Assembly: GCF_963681195.1 (NCBI RefSeq)
Contig: NZ_OY808997.1
Location: 2,852,001-2,916,000 of the forward strand
Origin: Vibrio sp. 16
Lineage (GTDB): Bacteria; Pseudomonadota; Gammaproteobacteria; Enterobacterales; Vibrionaceae
Length of the DNA: 64,000 nucleotides
Reading direction: 5' to 3'
In this document: piece after piece, positions 1 to 11,758 of the stretch
Position numbering within the stretch: the first letter of the stretch is position 1
Layout: each line of letters begins with the position of its first letter
Notes under the pieces: generated by a model
What the model was told of the DNA's origin: nothing
Seen by the model: the letters and a program-made list of their open reading frames with translations, nothing else
Database searches by the model: none
Program-made: the position numbers and the translations under genes

Positions 1-1807
<1,807 letters not shown>

Positions 1808-1896
1808 TACAACACCCAAAGGGTTTTGATGGACTCAAATAAGAATACTTTGATTGTGTTATAGAGAACACAAACAGCTTTCCAGATTAAAGAATT

Positions 1897-2016
1897 TGCT
1901 TGGCGACCATAGCGATTTGGACCCACCTGATTCCATGCCGAACTCAGAAGTGAAACGAATTAGCGCCGATGGTAGTGTGGGGCTTCCCCATGTGAGAGTA
2001 GGACATCGCCAGGCTT
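1897..2016 (+). rRNA. rrf: 5S ribosomal RNA
   Basis: This 120-base gene begins TGCTTGGCGACC and ends with the complementary CGCCAGGCTT, which forms the terminal helix. The internal CCATGCCGAACTCAGAAGTGAAACG stretch, with key bases CCGAACTCAG at about 1938-1947, is diagnostic of 5S rRNA. It follows the 23S gene by about 90 bases, as expected for the distal end of an rrn operon. Confidence 0.97.
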
Positions 2017-2055
2017 TAAATTATGGACACTTGCTTGTAGCGAGTACGCCACTGC

Positions 2056-2132
2056 GGAGTGGTAGTTCAGTTGGTTAGAATACCGGCCTGTCACGCCGGG
2101 GGTCGCGGGTTCGAGTCCCGTCCACTCCGCCA
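2056..2132 (+). tRNA. tRNA-Asp (anticodon GTC)
   Basis: A 77-base tRNA with acceptor stem GGAGTGG pairing CCACTCC, discriminator G and encoded CCA. The anticodon loop CCTGTCACG gives anticodon GTC, and the T loop is GGTTCGAGTCC. It lies 39 bases after the 5S gene and is probably the last product of the rRNA operon transcript. Confidence 0.97.
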
Positions 2133-2143
2133 TTTATTGAAGA

Positions 2144-2169
2144 CCTCAGCAGAAATGCTGAGGTTTTTT
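2144..2169 (+). terminator. Rho-independent terminator of the rRNA operon
   Basis: CCTCAGC and GCTGAGG form a 7-bp stem around a six-base loop, followed directly by six T residues. It sits 11 bases after tRNA-Asp and closes the rRNA/tRNA transcript. Confidence 0.9.
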
Positions 2170-2248
2170 CGTATCTGGCGAATCCTTTTTTGTTTCGATT
2201 CGAGTTAAAAGAGTGGCGCAGCGCTATACCATCGCCCTCAATATTAGA

Positions 2249-2274
2249 AAGCCTAGTCTGACGACTAGGCTTTT
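2249..2274 (+). terminator. Second hairpin terminator downstream of the rRNA operon
   Basis: AAGCCTAGTC and GACTAGGCTT form a stem of about 10 bp around TGAC, followed by a short T run. It lies about 80 bases past the first terminator, an arrangement common for strongly transcribed rRNA operons. The rest of 2133-2401 shows no gene and no other structure I recognise. Confidence 0.7.
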
Positions 2275-2401
2275 GTCGTTTTAGGAGAAGCTTAAGCCTT
2301 AGGTCTGGGCCTGCTAATCCTAACGATTGAATATCGTAATTGCAGATGTCTGGTCAAAGGGATAAAAGAGAGATAGTTAGGCATTTCTAGAGTTTATCAA
2401 T

Positions 2402-3094
2402 ATGTTGGATGCTCTTCTCTCTACACTTGCTGCTCTTTGGCAGCAAGATTTTTCTGTTCTACAAACACCAGGCAGTGCAGTGATGATTTACTGTGTTGTT
2501 GGAACACTGATTTTTCTTGAAAGTGGTTTCATCCCAGCAGCGCCGTTCCCGTGTGATAGTGTCGTCGTACTTTCTGGCACTTTAGCCGCAGTCGGAGTTC
2601 TTCATCCAATTTCGGTATTTGTACTGATATGTCTTAGCGCAGCGCTCGGAAGTTGGGTTGGCTATTTGCAGGGGGCTTGGTTAAACAAATTGCCTCGGGT
2701 GCAACGGTGGGTAAACTCGGTTCCGACTAACCGTATGATTCAGGTAGACGCATTATTAGGTAAACATGGTTTGGTGGCTTTGTTTTGTGCTCGCTTTATC
2801 CCTGTAGTTCGTTCTTTATTACCTTTGGTGATGGGAATGCGTGCCAGTCAAGTTCGACAGTTTCACTACTTTTCATGGGTAAGTGCATCTCTATGGACAT
2901 TACTATTGTGCTCATTTGGCATGTTGTTACCTATGCTTCCGGAAAAAATCAGTAAGTATATAACTGTTGGCTTAATGGCTGCTCCGGTCGTAACTCTATG
3001 TCTTGCTATCTCGAGTATTCTACTTATCAAATTGCGTAAATCGTCATCCCAACCCATTGCTGAGCCTATACAAGAAGAGCTCTTCAGAAAGTAA
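2402..3094 (+). CDS. DedA family inner-membrane protein
   Basis: The protein has 230 residues with several hydrophobic helices. It carries the DedA hallmarks: an early membrane segment with FLESGFIPAAPFPCDSVV, and a later amphipathic CARFIPVVRSLLPLVMGM segment with the conserved R-P-G/V-R spacing. DedA proteins are integral membrane proteins linked to membrane-potential maintenance and lipid or undecaprenyl-phosphate flipping. The exact substrate cannot be read from sequence. The gene stands alone between the rRNA operon and a convergent antiporter gene, with a bidirectional terminator after it. The upstream ribosome-binding signal is weak. Confidence 0.85.
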   Translation: MLDALLSTLAALWQQDFSVLQTPGSAVMIYCVVGTLIFLESGFIPAAPFPCDSVVVLSGTLAAVGVLHPISVFVLICLSAALGSWVGYLQGAWLNKLPRVQRWVNSVPTNRMIQVDALLGKHGLVALFCARFIPVVRSLLPLVMGMRASQVRQFHYFSWVSASLWTLLLCSFGMLLPMLPEKISKYITVGLMAAPVVTLCLAISSILLIKLRKSSSQPIAEPIQEELFRK

Positions 3095-3101
3095 TAGATG
3101 T

Positions 3102-3132
3102 AAAAAAGGCAGCGACCTTCGCTGCCTTTTTA
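3102..3132. terminator. Bidirectional terminator between convergent genes
   Basis: AAAAAGGCAGCGA and TCGCTGCCTTTTT form a symmetric hairpin with A and T tracts on both sides. It can end transcription of the DedA gene and of the opposing antiporter gene. Confidence 0.88.
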
Positions 3133-3150
3133 CATATAAAGTGGTCTCTA

Positions 3151-4452
3151 TTACTGTTCGGTGGTGTTTGCAGCTTCCATCTCTTTTTGGGCTAGCTTTG
3201 CTTTTTCGATCATAGGGGTGATCGTTGAACCTTGGATTAGTATAGAGAAGACGACTACCGAATAGGTCATAACCAAAATAATCTCTTTCACATCAATAAG
3301 CTTATCTTGAATGACCCAAATTCCAGATGGGATCGACAGAGCCATTGCCAGCGCTAGGCCGCCACGTAGCCCTCCCCAAGTGAGAATCTTGACTGACCAA
3401 GGGTTATACTTACGGTAGCGTTTGAACCCTATGTAGGAGAGAAATACGCTGATGTAACGGGCTGAGAGTACCAAAGGTACAGAGAATGCCATTAATATCC
3501 AGTCTTCTTTGTGGAACTCGAAGAGCAGCATCGACATGCCGATCAGTAGGAAGAGTACGCCGTTAAGGAACTCATCAACTAGCTCCCAAAAATGATCAAG
3601 GTGATCCTCACTCTCTTTGGAAAAGCCAATAAAGCGTGTCCAGTTGCCAATCATAATACCCGAGACGACCATGGCTAAAGGACCAGAGACATGCAGCACT
3701 TCAGCAAATGCGTATCCAGCGGTTGGAATACCAATCGTCAATAAGAGCTCCATTGAGTGATCATCAGTTGCGCTAATCAAGTAGTGAAACAGTAAACCTA
3801 GGGCGAAGCCATAAGCGATGCCGCCAATGGCTTCTTGAACAAACAGCATGCTGACACTGCCAACGGTCGGTGCTTCGCTGCCAAAAGCGATGGTATATAG
3901 AGTGACAAAAATCACTAACCCAAAGCCATCATTAAACAGTGACTCTCCTTCGATTTGGGTAGAAATTCGTTTTGGTGCATCGAGCTTTTTAACGATGGCC
4001 AGCACTGCAATCGGGTCTGTTGGAGAAATCAATGCACCGAACAATAAGCAGTAGACCAAATTAAATTGGATCCCGATTAGTTGGCAGAAGCCATATAAAG
4101 CGAAACCAATAAAGAAGGTAGAGAACAAGGTTGCCCCTAAAGCAAGTACGGTGATTTCCCACTTTTGATCTTTCAAGTTCGGCAGTTTGATGCCTAGTCC
4201 GCCGGCAAACAACAGGAAACCCAAGATCCCTTTGAGCAAAAAATCTTCGAAGTTAATGCTCGACATTGTCTTCGAAGCAATTTCTGTTAAGTGGAACCAA
4301 TCATTTTGACCTGCGACCAAGATGAGTAACGATAAAATCATTGAGCCAGCAGTGATGGCGATTGTCGTTTGCATTTTTCCTATCTTGCTGTTTATGAAAG
4401 CAATCATCATCGCAGCAGCGGATAGAAAACATAGGGTGTAGTAGACCGACAT
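3151..4452 (-). CDS. CPA1-family sodium/proton antiporter (NhaP-type)
   Basis: This membrane protein of about 433 residues has roughly a dozen hydrophobic segments and typical CPA1 exchanger motifs: FLLFAGGLGIKLPNLK in an early helix, GALISPTDPIAVLAI in the ion-binding region, EGESLFNDGFGLVIF, and later TWGGLRGGLALAMALS. The family exchanges cytoplasmic Na+ or K+ for H+ across the inner membrane. The open frame extends 26 codons further upstream. I chose the ATG that begins MSVYYTLCFLS because AGAGAG lies just before it and it gives the usual family N-terminus. Confidence 0.88.
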   Translation of the reverse strand: MSVYYTLCFLSAAAMMIAFINSKIGKMQTTIAITAGSMILSLLILVAGQNDWFHLTEIASKTMSSINFEDFLLKGILGFLLFAGGLGIKLPNLKDQKWEITVLALGATLFSTFFIGFALYGFCQLIGIQFNLVYCLLFGALISPTDPIAVLAIVKKLDAPKRISTQIEGESLFNDGFGLVIFVTLYTIAFGSEAPTVGSVSMLFVQEAIGGIAYGFALGLLFHYLISATDDHSMELLLTIGIPTAGYAFAEVLHVSGPLAMVVSGIMIGNWTRFIGFSKESEDHLDHFWELVDEFLNGVLFLLIGMSMLLFEFHKEDWILMAFSVPLVLSARYISVFLSYIGFKRYRKYNPWSVKILTWGGLRGGLALAMALSIPSGIWVIQDKLIDVKEIILVMTYSVVVFSILIQGSTITPMIEKAKLAQKEMEAANTTEQ

Positions 4453-4549
4453 AAAACTCTCTACATGTAACAAAATGTGAATAAGAATTTTGTTCCTAGC
4501 ATGCTTAAATAGCAAACACTTTTTTGTCATGGAAGAGTGATAAATTTAG

Positions 4550-4577
4550 TTGTTTTAGACGTCTAGACTCCTTTAAT
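4550..4577 (+). promoter_or_regulatory. metH promoter with tandem MetJ boxes
   Basis: AGACGTCT (4557-4564) is a perfect MetJ half-site. It is followed at once by AGACTCCT (4565-4572), which matches 6 of 8 positions. They lie between a plausible -35 (TTGTTT, 4550-4555) and -10 (TTTAAT, 4572-4577) separated by 16 bases, so bound MetJ-SAM would block RNA polymerase. MetJ repression through tandem 8-mers is established; the promoter elements are my inference. Confidence 0.8.
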
Positions 4578-4622
4578 TTGTGTGATAGGATGGAGAGATA
4601 ACTAAAGGAATGAGGCTGTACT

Positions 4623-7600
4623 GTGGGAAGTAATGTAAGACAACAGATTGAAGCTCAATTAAAGCAACGTATCTTGCTGATTGATGGTGGTATGGGCACC
4701 ATGATTCAGGGATACAAACTTGAAGAGCAAGACTATCGAGGAGAGCGCTTTGCGGATTGGCATTGTGATCTAAAAGGCAACAACGATTTGTTGGTGCTCA
4801 CTCAGCCTCAATTGATTAAGGAAATTCATTGCGCTTACTTAGAAGCAGGCGCTGATATTCTTGAGACCAACACCTTTAACGCGACGACGATTGCGATGGC
4901 TGACTATGAGATGGAAAGCCTGAGTGAGGAAATCAACTTCGCCGCTGCAAAGCTTGCCCGTGAAGCCGCTGATGAATGGACGGCAAAAACGCCAGAGCGT
5001 CCACGTTATGTTGCGGGTGTGCTTGGTCCAACAAACCGTACTTGTTCTATCTCCCCTGATGTAAACGATCCAGGCTATCGTAACGTCAGCTTCGATGAGC
5101 TTGTTGAAGCTTATTCAGAGTCCACTCGAGCGCTGATCAAAGGTGGCTCTGATCTTATTCTTATCGAGACCATCTTCGATACGCTTAACGCTAAAGCTTG
5201 TGCCTTCGCGGTTGATAGCGTCTTCGAAGAATTAGGTATCGAGTTGCCAGTTATGATCTCCGGTACCATTACTGATGCTTCTGGACGCACCCTCTCAGGT
5301 CAAACTACGGAAGCCTTCTATAACTCTCTTCGTCATGTTAACCCGATTTCATTTGGTTTGAACTGTGCGCTTGGTCCTGACGAACTGCGCCCTTACGTAG
5401 AAGAGCTTTCTCGTATTTCGGAATCTTTTGTTTCTACTCACCCAAATGCGGGTCTACCGAATGCATTTGGTGAGTATGACCTTTCGCCAGAAGATATGGC
5501 GGAACACGTTAAAGAGTGGGCGGAGAGCGGTTTCCTCAACCTAATTGGTGGTTGTTGTGGCACCACGCCAGAGCATATTCGCCATATGGCAATGGCCGTT
5601 GAAGGTGTCAAACCTCGTGATTTGCCTGAGCTTACGGTTGCGTGTCGTTTATCCGGTCTCGAGCCTCTTACGATTGAAAAAGAGACACTGTTTATCAACG
5701 TAGGTGAGCGTACTAACGTTACCGGTTCTGCTCGATTTAAACGCCTGATCAAAGAAGAGCTCTACGATGAAGCGCTAGAGGTCGCCCGACAACAAGTTGA
5801 GAACGGTGCTCAGATCATCGACATCAACATGGATGAAGGCATGTTGGATGCAGAAGCCTGTATGGTTCGTTTCCTAAACCTATGTGCCTCTGAGCCTGAG
5901 ATCTCCAAAGTGCCTATCATGGTCGACTCTTCTAAATGGGAGGTTATCGAGGCGGGTCTGAAGTGTATTCAGGGCAAGGGCATCGTGAACTCCATCTCTT
6001 TGAAAGAAGGTAAAGAGAAGTTTGTTGAGCAAGCAAAACTGATTCGTCGCTATGGTGCTGCAGTTATCGTTATGGCGTTTGATGAAGTTGGTCAGGCAGA
6101 AACACGTGAGCGTAAGTTAGAAATCTGTACTAACGCTTATCGTATCTTGGTTGATGAAGTCGGCTTCCCACCAGAAGATATCATCTTTGACCCGAACATC
6201 TTCGCGGTTGCGACGGGCATCGAAGAGCACAACAACTACGCCGTGGATTTCATCGAAGCGGTTGCCGACATTAAGCGCGACTTGCCTCACGCGATGATCT
6301 CTGGTGGTGTGTCTAACGTTTCCTTCTCATTCCGCGGTAATAACTACGTCCGTGAAGCGATTCACGCGGTATTCCTATACCACTGCTTTAAAAATGGTAT
6401 GGACATGGGCATCGTGAACGCGGGTCAATTAGAGATCTACGATAACGTTCCAGACAAACTGCGTGAAGCGGTAGAAGACGTGGTTCTTAACCGCCGTGAT
6501 GATTCGACCGAGAGGCTACTTGATATCGCGGCAGAATACGCAGGTAAAGGCGTCGGCAAAGAAGAAGATGCTTCTGCATTAGAGTGGCGTACTTGGACGG
6601 TAGAGAAGCGTCTTGAACATGCGTTGGTTAAAGGCATTACGGAGTTCATTGTCGAAGATACCGAAGAAGCTCGCCTTAATGCCTCTAAGCCACTGGAAGT
6701 AATCGAAGGTCCATTGATGGACGGCATGAACGTGGTGGGTGACTTATTTGGTGAAGGTAAGATGTTCCTTCCTCAGGTAGTGAAATCAGCGCGTGTTATG
6801 AAGCAAGCTGTAGCACATTTAGAGCCCTTTATTAATAAAGAGAAGCAAGTGGGCTCTTCCAACGGTAAGATTTTGTTGGCTACGGTAAAAGGTGACGTTC
6901 ACGATATCGGTAAGAACATTGTTGGCGTGGTTCTGCAATGTAACAACTACGAGATCATCGATCTTGGCGTAATGGTGCCATGTGAGAAGATCCTCAAGGT
7001 AGCCAAAGAAGAAAACGTCGATATCATTGGTCTTTCTGGTTTGATCACTCCGTCCCTTGATGAAATGGTGCATGTCGCCAAAGAAATGGAGCGTCTTGAT
7101 TTTGATCTTCCGCTTCTGATTGGTGGTGCGACAACATCGAAAGCCCATACGGCGGTTAAGATTGAGCAGAACTACAAGCATCCAGTGGTTTACGTCAATA
7201 ACGCTTCTCGTGCGGTTGGTGTATGTACATCATTACTTTCAGACGAACTTCGCCCTAGCTTTGTTGAGAAACTTGACGTGGATTATGAACGCGTGCGTGA
7301 TCAGCATAACCGTAAGAAGCCGCGCACTAAGCCTGTTACTTTAGAAGAAGCACGAGCGAACAAAGCCGCGATTGATTGGGATAAGTACACGCCTCCTGCT
7401 CCTGTGAAGCCGGGCATCCATATCTTTGATGACTTTGAAGTGTCTACTTTGCGTAAGTACATCGACTGGACGCCTTTCTTTATGACTTGGTCGTTAGTCG
7501 GCAAGTATCCAACAATCTTTGACCATGAAGAAGTAGGTGAAGAGGCGCAGCGCCTGTACAAAGATGCTAACGAACTATTAGATCGTGTTGAGCGTGAAGG

Positions 7601-8303
7601 CTTACTCAAAGCACGAGGTATGTGTGGTCTGTTCCCTGCTGCAAGCGTGGGTGATGATATTGAAGTTTACACTGATGAATCTCGAACAGAAGTGGCGAAA
7701 GTGCTGCATAACTTGCGCCAGCAGACGGAGAAACCAAAAGGCTTCAACTACTGTCTGTCTGATTATGTTGCCCCGAAAGAGTCTGGTAAGCGCGATTGGG
7801 TTGGTGCTTTTGCAGTAACTGGTGGTATCGGTGAGCGTGAACTTGCCGACGAATACAAAGCACAGGGTGATGATTACAATGCCATCATGATTCAAGCGGT
7901 AGCGGACCGTCTGGCGGAAGCATTTGCTGAGTATCTACATGAGCGTGTGCGTAAAGAGATTTGGGGTTACGCTGCGGATGAAGCTCTGTCGAATGAAGAC
8001 CTGATTCGTGAGAAATACCAAGGTATTCGTCCTGCTCCTGGCTACCCAGCATGTCCAGAGCATACTGAGAAAGGACCGCTTTGGGAGCTTATGAATGTTG
8101 AAGAAAACATTGGAATGTCACTGACATCGAGCTATGCAATGTACCCAGGTGCATCCGTTTCGGGTTGGTACTTCTCGCATCCTGACTCTCGTTACTTTGC
8201 GATCGCTCAGATCCAAGAGGATCAAGTGGAAAGCTACGCAGCTCGCAAAGGTTGGGATATGCTAGAAGCTGAGAAGTGGTTGGGACCAAACATTAACAGC
8301 TAA
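4623..8303 (+). CDS. metH: Cobalamin-dependent methionine synthase
   Basis: The enzyme transfers the methyl group of 5-methyltetrahydrofolate to homocysteine through methylcobalamin. It has 1226 residues, the normal full length. Domains in order: the homocysteine/zinc domain with GLNCALG and GGCCGTTP supplying the three zinc cysteines, the pterin-binding domain ([11 protein letters not shown]), the cobalamin domain with [10 protein letters not shown] (the DxHxxG cobalt-ligand motif), and the C-terminal SAM-activation domain with [12 protein letters not shown]. The start is GTG, preceded by AGGAATGAGG. Two MetJ boxes upstream indicate repression by SAM, matching the second MetJ operator in front of metK in this window. 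Confidence 0.97.
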   Translation: MGSNVRQQIEAQLKQRILLIDGGMGTMIQGYKLEEQDYRGERFADWHCDLKGNNDLLVLTQPQLIKEIHCAYLEAGADILETNTFNATTIAMADYEMESLSEEINFAAAKLAREAADEWTAKTPERPRYVAGVLGPTNRTCSISPDVNDPGYRNVSFDELVEAYSESTRALIKGGSDLILIETIFDTLNAKACAFAVDSVFEELGIELPVMISGTITDASGRTLSGQTTEAFYNSLRHVNPISFGLNCALGPDELRPYVEELSRISESFVSTHPNAGLPNAFGEYDLSPEDMAEHVKEWAESGFLNLIGGCCGTTPEHIRHMAMAVEGVKPRDLPELTVACRLSGLEPLTIEKETLFINVGERTNVTGSARFKRLIKEELYDEALEVARQQVENGAQIIDINMDEGMLDAEACMVRFLNLCASEPEISKVPIMVDSSKWEVIEAGLKCIQGKGIVNSISLKEGKEKFVEQAKLIRRYGAAVIVMAFDEVGQAETRERKLEICTNAYRILVDEVGFPPEDIIFDPNIFAVATGIEEHNNYAVDFIEAVADIKRDLPHAMISGGVSNVSFSFRGNNYVREAIHAVFLYHCFKNGMDMGIVNAGQLEIYDNVPDKLREAVEDVVLNRRDDSTERLLDIAAEYAGKGVGKEEDASALEWRTWTVEKRLEHALVKGITEFIVEDTEEARLNASKPLEVIEGPLMDGMNVVGDLFGEGKMFLPQVVKSARVMKQAVAHLEPFINKEKQVGSSNGKILLATVKGDVHDIGKNIVGVVLQCNNYEIIDLGVMVPCEKILKVAKEENVDIIGLSGLITPSLDEMVHVAKEMERLDFDLPLLIGGATTSKAHTAVKIEQNYKHPVVYVNNASRAVGVCTSLLSDELRPSFVEKLDVDYERVRDQHNRKKPRTKPVTLEEARANKAAIDWDKYTPPAPVKPGIHIFDDFEVSTLRKYIDWTPFFMTWSLVGKYPTIFDHEEVGEEAQRLYKDANELLDRVEREGLLKARGMCGLFPAASVGDDIEVYTDESRTEVAKVLHNLRQQTEKPKGFNYCLSDYVAPKESGKRDWVGAFAVTGGIGERELADEYKAQGDDYNAIMIQAVADRLAEAFAEYLHERVRKEIWGYAADEALSNEDLIREKYQGIRPAPGYPACPEHTEKGPLWELMNVEENIGMSLTSSYAMYPGASVSGWYFSHPDSRYFAIAQIQEDQVESYAARKGWDMLEAEKWLGPNINS

Positions 8304-8332
8304 CTATCTATTGGCTAGATGTCGATAAAAAC

Positions 8333-8364
8333 AAAAGCGCAGTATCATTGATACTGCGCTTTTT
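8333..8364. terminator. Bidirectional terminator between metH and mgtE
   Basis: AAAAGCGCAGTATC and GATACTGCGCTTTT form a 14-bp perfect stem around ATT, with A and T tracts on either side. It can serve both convergent genes. Confidence 0.93.
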
Positions 8365-8383
8365 CGTTTCTGCTATTTCGCCC

Positions 8384-9739
8384 TTAAATTAGGATCGTTG
8401 CGAGGCCTAAGAAAACCGATAGACCAATCACATCGGTGACGGTGGTTAGTGCCATACCGCCTGCTAGGGCAGGGTCGATATTCATCTTCTTCAACAGAAT
8501 CGGAATAGTTACCCCAGCAATGCCCGCGACCAGTAGATTGGTTAACATCGCGGCTGAGATAATACCTCCCAACATCCAGTTACCCTTCCAAGCAACGACG
8601 ATACCACCAATAATCAGCGCCCACATAATGCCGTTAAGGAGGCCGATCGCAGCTTCTTTAATAAGCAGTTCTCGTTTGTTTGAGTCACCGATATGCCCAA
8701 GAGCAAGACCACGGATGACCAGTGCGACAGTCTGGTTTCCTGCAACACCTCCCATTGATGGAACGATAGTCATTAGAACGGCGATAGCTGCCATTTGATC
8801 TAAGGTGGCCTCAAACATATTGGAGACCGACGCCGCAGCGAGGGCTGCGAGTACGTTGGCGCCCAGCCAAATACTTCGCTTCCGTGCTGATTTTACGACT
8901 GGTGCGAAAGTATCTTCGTCATCATCCATACCCGCCATACTCATCATTGAGTGTTCCGCATCTTCACGAATGACATCGACTACGTCATCGATGGTAATAC
9001 GACCGACTAGATGCTGGTTTTCATCTATGACAGGTGCTGAAACCCAGTTACGGCGCTCGAATAGACTTGCGATATCAGAATCACTCATGGTGACGTCAAT
9101 CGCTTCATCAGCGTCTTCCATCACATCACTGATTTTTACATCGGGCTGGGTTGTGATGAGCGTGGTAATCGGAAGCTCACCAATCAGTCGGCTCTCTTCG
9201 TCAATGACATACAAAGCATCTGTTGCTTCTGGTAGTTCGCCTTTCATACGTAGGTAACGCAGGACAACATCGACATCGACATCACCACGAATGGTGATGA
9301 CGTCGGTATTCATCAAACTACCAGCGGTATCTTCAGGATAGGAGAGGGCGGTTTCGACCAATAGACGCTCTGCCGCATCCATTTGCGATAAGACTTCTCT
9401 GGAAACGTCGTCAGGTAAGCTACGCAGTACATAGGCTACGTCATCCGTTTCCATCCCTTCCGTTGCTTCCGCGAGCATTTCTGGTGCCATCTTAGACACC
9501 AAGTCATCTTTGACATCCTCGTTGAGCTCGTCGAGGATTTCACCATAATCTTCTGGATCGGTAAGTTGCCAAAGAACTTCACGGCTTTTACGCGGAGAGG
9601 CCTCTAATAGATGGGCAATGTCTTCAGGTTCCATGTCCTGTAATTGACGACGAACATGAACAAAGCGGCCATTTTCTAGAGCTTCTGTAACTTCTTGGAG
9701 GGCTTGGTGAGCTTGGTCAAATTCAATTTGCTCTGCCAT
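8384..9739 (-). CDS. mgtE: Magnesium transporter MgtE
   Basis: The protein has 451 residues, the normal MgtE length. The first ~130 residues form the acidic N domain (PEDIAHLLEASP, LPDDVSREVL). A CBS pair follows (DVITIRGDVDVD..., and ISDVMEDADEAIDV with VGRITIDDVVDVI). The C-terminal ~180 residues hold five hydrophobic helices with the pore-type segment PSMGGVAGNQTVALVIRGLA. MgtE is a homodimeric Mg2+ channel of the inner membrane, gated by Mg2+ bound between the cytosolic domains. It is monocistronic. I saw no M-box riboswitch in the ~100-base gap to ptsO. Confidence 0.95.
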   Translation of the reverse strand: MAEQIEFDQAHQALQEVTEALENGRFVHVRRQLQDMEPEDIAHLLEASPRKSREVLWQLTDPEDYGEILDELNEDVKDDLVSKMAPEMLAEATEGMETDDVAYVLRSLPDDVSREVLSQMDAAERLLVETALSYPEDTAGSLMNTDVITIRGDVDVDVVLRYLRMKGELPEATDALYVIDEESRLIGELPITTLITTQPDVKISDVMEDADEAIDVTMSDSDIASLFERRNWVSAPVIDENQHLVGRITIDDVVDVIREDAEHSMMSMAGMDDDEDTFAPVVKSARKRSIWLGANVLAALAAASVSNMFEATLDQMAAIAVLMTIVPSMGGVAGNQTVALVIRGLALGHIGDSNKRELLIKEAAIGLLNGIMWALIIGGIVVAWKGNWMLGGIISAAMLTNLLVAGIAGVTIPILLKKMNIDPALAGGMALTTVTDVIGLSVFLGLATILI

Positions 9740-9847
9740 TGATTCCCCCTGACTCTATTTATCTACAATGCGGTGAATAGTAACTTAATTTTACAATCTA
9801 TTTAATAAGTTAATGTGAAGGAGAGGAAATTTGTCAATGAAGAGGTA

Positions 9848-10126
9848 TTAATCGTCTTCTTCGAACTTTGCTTCGATAAGTTGGCAAACGGCTTCAAGAG
9901 CTGGGTGGGCGTCTGCACCTTCAGCGCTAATGGTGACATGTTCGCCTTGAGCTGATTCAAGTAGTAGCAATCCCATCACGCTATCTGCAGTGGCTTCTTT
10001 CCCTTCATGGTTTTGAATGGTTAGCACGGAGTCAAAAGATTGAGCCAATTCAACAAGCTTTACAGCAGCACGAGCGTGAAGGCCTAAACGGTTTTGGATT
10101 AGAACGGTTCGACTCTGTTGCTGCAT
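9848..10126 (-). CDS. ptsO: Nitrogen-PTS phosphocarrier NPr (HPr-like)
   Basis: This 92-residue HPr-family protein carries its active-site histidine at residue 17 in GLHARAA and has the family helix [12 protein letters not shown]. The [18 protein letters not shown] C-terminal region is also present. NPr relays phosphate from PtsP to PtsN (EIIANtr) in the nitrogen-related PTS, which regulates rather than transports. It is the last gene of the rpoN operon and starts four bases after rapZ ends. The EIIANtr partner gene is two genes upstream. Confidence 0.93.
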   Translation of the reverse strand: MQQQSRTVLIQNRLGLHARAAVKLVELAQSFDSVLTIQNHEGKEATADSVMGLLLLESAQGEHVTISAEGADAHPALEAVCQLIEAKFEEDD

Positions 10127-10130
10127 GATG

Positions 10131-10994
10131 TTATTCCTTGTGGTTTTGCTCTAACGACGCATGACGGATCTGCACTTGGTGGCCCATCTCAGCAAAGTAT
10201 TCGCCAATTTGTTGGGTTAAATATACAGAGCGGTGTTTTCCGCCAGTGCAGCCAATCGCTACGGTTAGGTAGCTGCGGTTATTTTTCTCGAGGAGTGGTA
10301 GCCAGTGTTCAATGAACTTTTGAATCTGTTGTTTTAGCTCCATCACATCAGAGTGACTTTCCAAAAATGACTTGATTGGCGCATCTAAGCCCGTCAATGG
10401 TCTTAGGTCTGGCTCCCAATGTGGGTTTGGCAAGAATCGAACGTCAAACACATAGTCCGCATCATTGGGTAGCCCGTATTTGAAGCCGAATGATTGAAAG
10501 ACCATAACGAGGTCTTTACGCTCTCGCCCCTCTACACGCATACGAACGGTTTCACTCAGTTCATGCAGAGATTGATTACTGCTGTTGATCACTAGATCAG
10601 CATGCTCTTTTAACGGAGAGAGGATCGCGCGCTCTTTCTCAATCGCTTGTTCGAGTGATGTGTTTTCTAGGCTGAGTGTCAAAGGGTGGATGCGACGTGT
10701 TTCGCTGTAGCGTTTCAGCAAGGTTTCTTTGTTCGCATCTAGGAACAACACACTGACATCAGAGCTTTGTTTTAGCTGAGTTAAAACATCCTCAACTAAA
10801 TTTGGTTCGGCAGGTAGGTTGCGGATATCAATGCTTACCGCGACATTTTGTTTGCTTGATTGAACCGATTGAACAAACGCATCCAACATATCGACGGGTA
10901 AGTTGTCGACACAGTAGTAGCCAAGATCTTCTAGAACACGAAGCGCGACGCTTTTACCCGCGCCTGAGTAACCACTTACTACAATCAGACGCAT
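10131..10994 (-). CDS. rapZ: RNase adapter protein RapZ
   Basis: The protein has 287 residues. Its N-terminal P-loop is GYSGAGKS (residues 8-15) and its C-terminal domain has [13 protein letters not shown] and the RHASLE motif. In enterobacteria RapZ binds glucosamine-6-phosphate and presents the GlmZ small RNA to RNase E, so it tunes GlmS synthesis for the cell envelope. Whether Vibrio uses the same RNA target cannot be judged here. It shares its first base with the end of ptsN, so the two are translationally coupled. Confidence 0.94.
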   Translation of the reverse strand: MRLIVVSGYSGAGKSVALRVLEDLGYYCVDNLPVDMLDAFVQSVQSSKQNVAVSIDIRNLPAEPNLVEDVLTQLKQSSDVSVLFLDANKETLLKRYSETRRIHPLTLSLENTSLEQAIEKERAILSPLKEHADLVINSSNQSLHELSETVRMRVEGRERKDLVMVFQSFGFKYGLPNDADYVFDVRFLPNPHWEPDLRPLTGLDAPIKSFLESHSDVMELKQQIQKFIEHWLPLLEKNNRSYLTVAIGCTGGKHRSVYLTQQIGEYFAEMGHQVQIRHASLEQNHKE

Positions 10995-11440
10995 TATTGG
11001 CTAACCATAATGTCGTAAAGCTCTTGATCTGATTGAGCCTTGCGAAGTTGTTTGAGGACCTGTTTGTCGTTTAATCGTTCGGCCATGCTAGAAAGGGTTT
11101 TTAAATGCTCTTTACATTGAGCGTCTGGGACGAGGAGAGCAAAAAGTAGGTCAACAGGTCGATTGTCGATGGAGTCGAACTCAACAGGAGATTCGCATTG
11201 AATTAATACCGCCACGGCTTTGTCACTCGACTGCATACGAGCATGGGGAATGGCTATTCCATTTCCAATGCCAGTACTGCCCATCTTCTCTCGGCTGAGC
11301 ATGCATTCAAATAGTTCGGTGGAGTTTTGGCCTGTTTTTTCAGCGACAAGTTCACTGATCATTTCTAGGGCTCGTTTTTTACTGGTGCACTGAACTGCAC
11401 TTTTCGTGCAGTCCAGTGTAAGGATTTCGCTTAATTGCAT
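10994..11440 (-). CDS. ptsN: Nitrogen-PTS EIIA component
   Basis: This 148-residue EIIA domain has the phosphorylated histidine at residue 66 in [12 protein letters not shown]. It receives phosphate from NPr. Known targets in relatives are K+ transport and sensor kinases rather than a sugar permease, and no EIIB or EIIC lies beside it. It sits between hpf and rapZ in the standard rpoN operon. Confidence 0.94.
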   Translation of the reverse strand: MQLSEILTLDCTKSAVQCTSKKRALEMISELVAEKTGQNSTELFECMLSREKMGSTGIGNGIAIPHARMQSSDKAVAVLIQCESPVEFDSIDNRPVDLLFALLVPDAQCKEHLKTLSSMAERLNDKQVLKQLRKAQSDQELYDIMVSQ

Positions 11441-11445
11441 GGTGG

Positions 11446-11733
11446 TTAGTGAGCGTTTAGCTTCTCTTTGTGCTTGTTTAGCTGTCGAACAAGTTTGTCG
11501 ACTAGGGAATCAATAGCGGCATACATGTTTTCATCATCTGAAGAGGCATGAATCTCACCTTGATTTACGTGAAGGGTAGCTTCTGCGATTTGACGGACTT
11601 TTTCAACTTTTAAAACAACATGAACGCTGTTGATATGGTCAAAAAAGCGCTCCAGCTTTTGAAACTTTTCATTAACATAGTCTTGCATTGAATCTGTTAG
11701 ATCAACGTGGTGGCCATTAATATTGATTTGCAT
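11446..11733 (-). CDS. hpf: Ribosome hibernation promoting factor
   Basis: The 95-residue protein is of the short HPF/YfiA type: MQININGHHVDLTDS start, YVNEKFQKLERFFDHI helix, and HVNQGEIHASSDDENMYAAID. It binds the 30S decoding centre and promotes inactive 100S ribosomes in stationary phase. An open frame extends 25 codons upstream into rpoN, but AGGAAAG immediately before this ATG and the family N-terminus fix the start. It lies 25 bases after rpoN. Confidence 0.93.
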   Translation of the reverse strand: MQININGHHVDLTDSMQDYVNEKFQKLERFFDHINSVHVVLKVEKVRQIAEATLHVNQGEIHASSDDENMYAAIDSLVDKLVRQLNKHKEKLNAH

Positions 11734-11758
11734 AGACTTTCCTTCTCGGTTAAATGCC

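Noticed and set aside
9740..9847. Possible Mg-sensing riboswitch before mgtE
   Set aside because: The leader is about 100 bases with no strong nested helices; an M-box needs more sequence.
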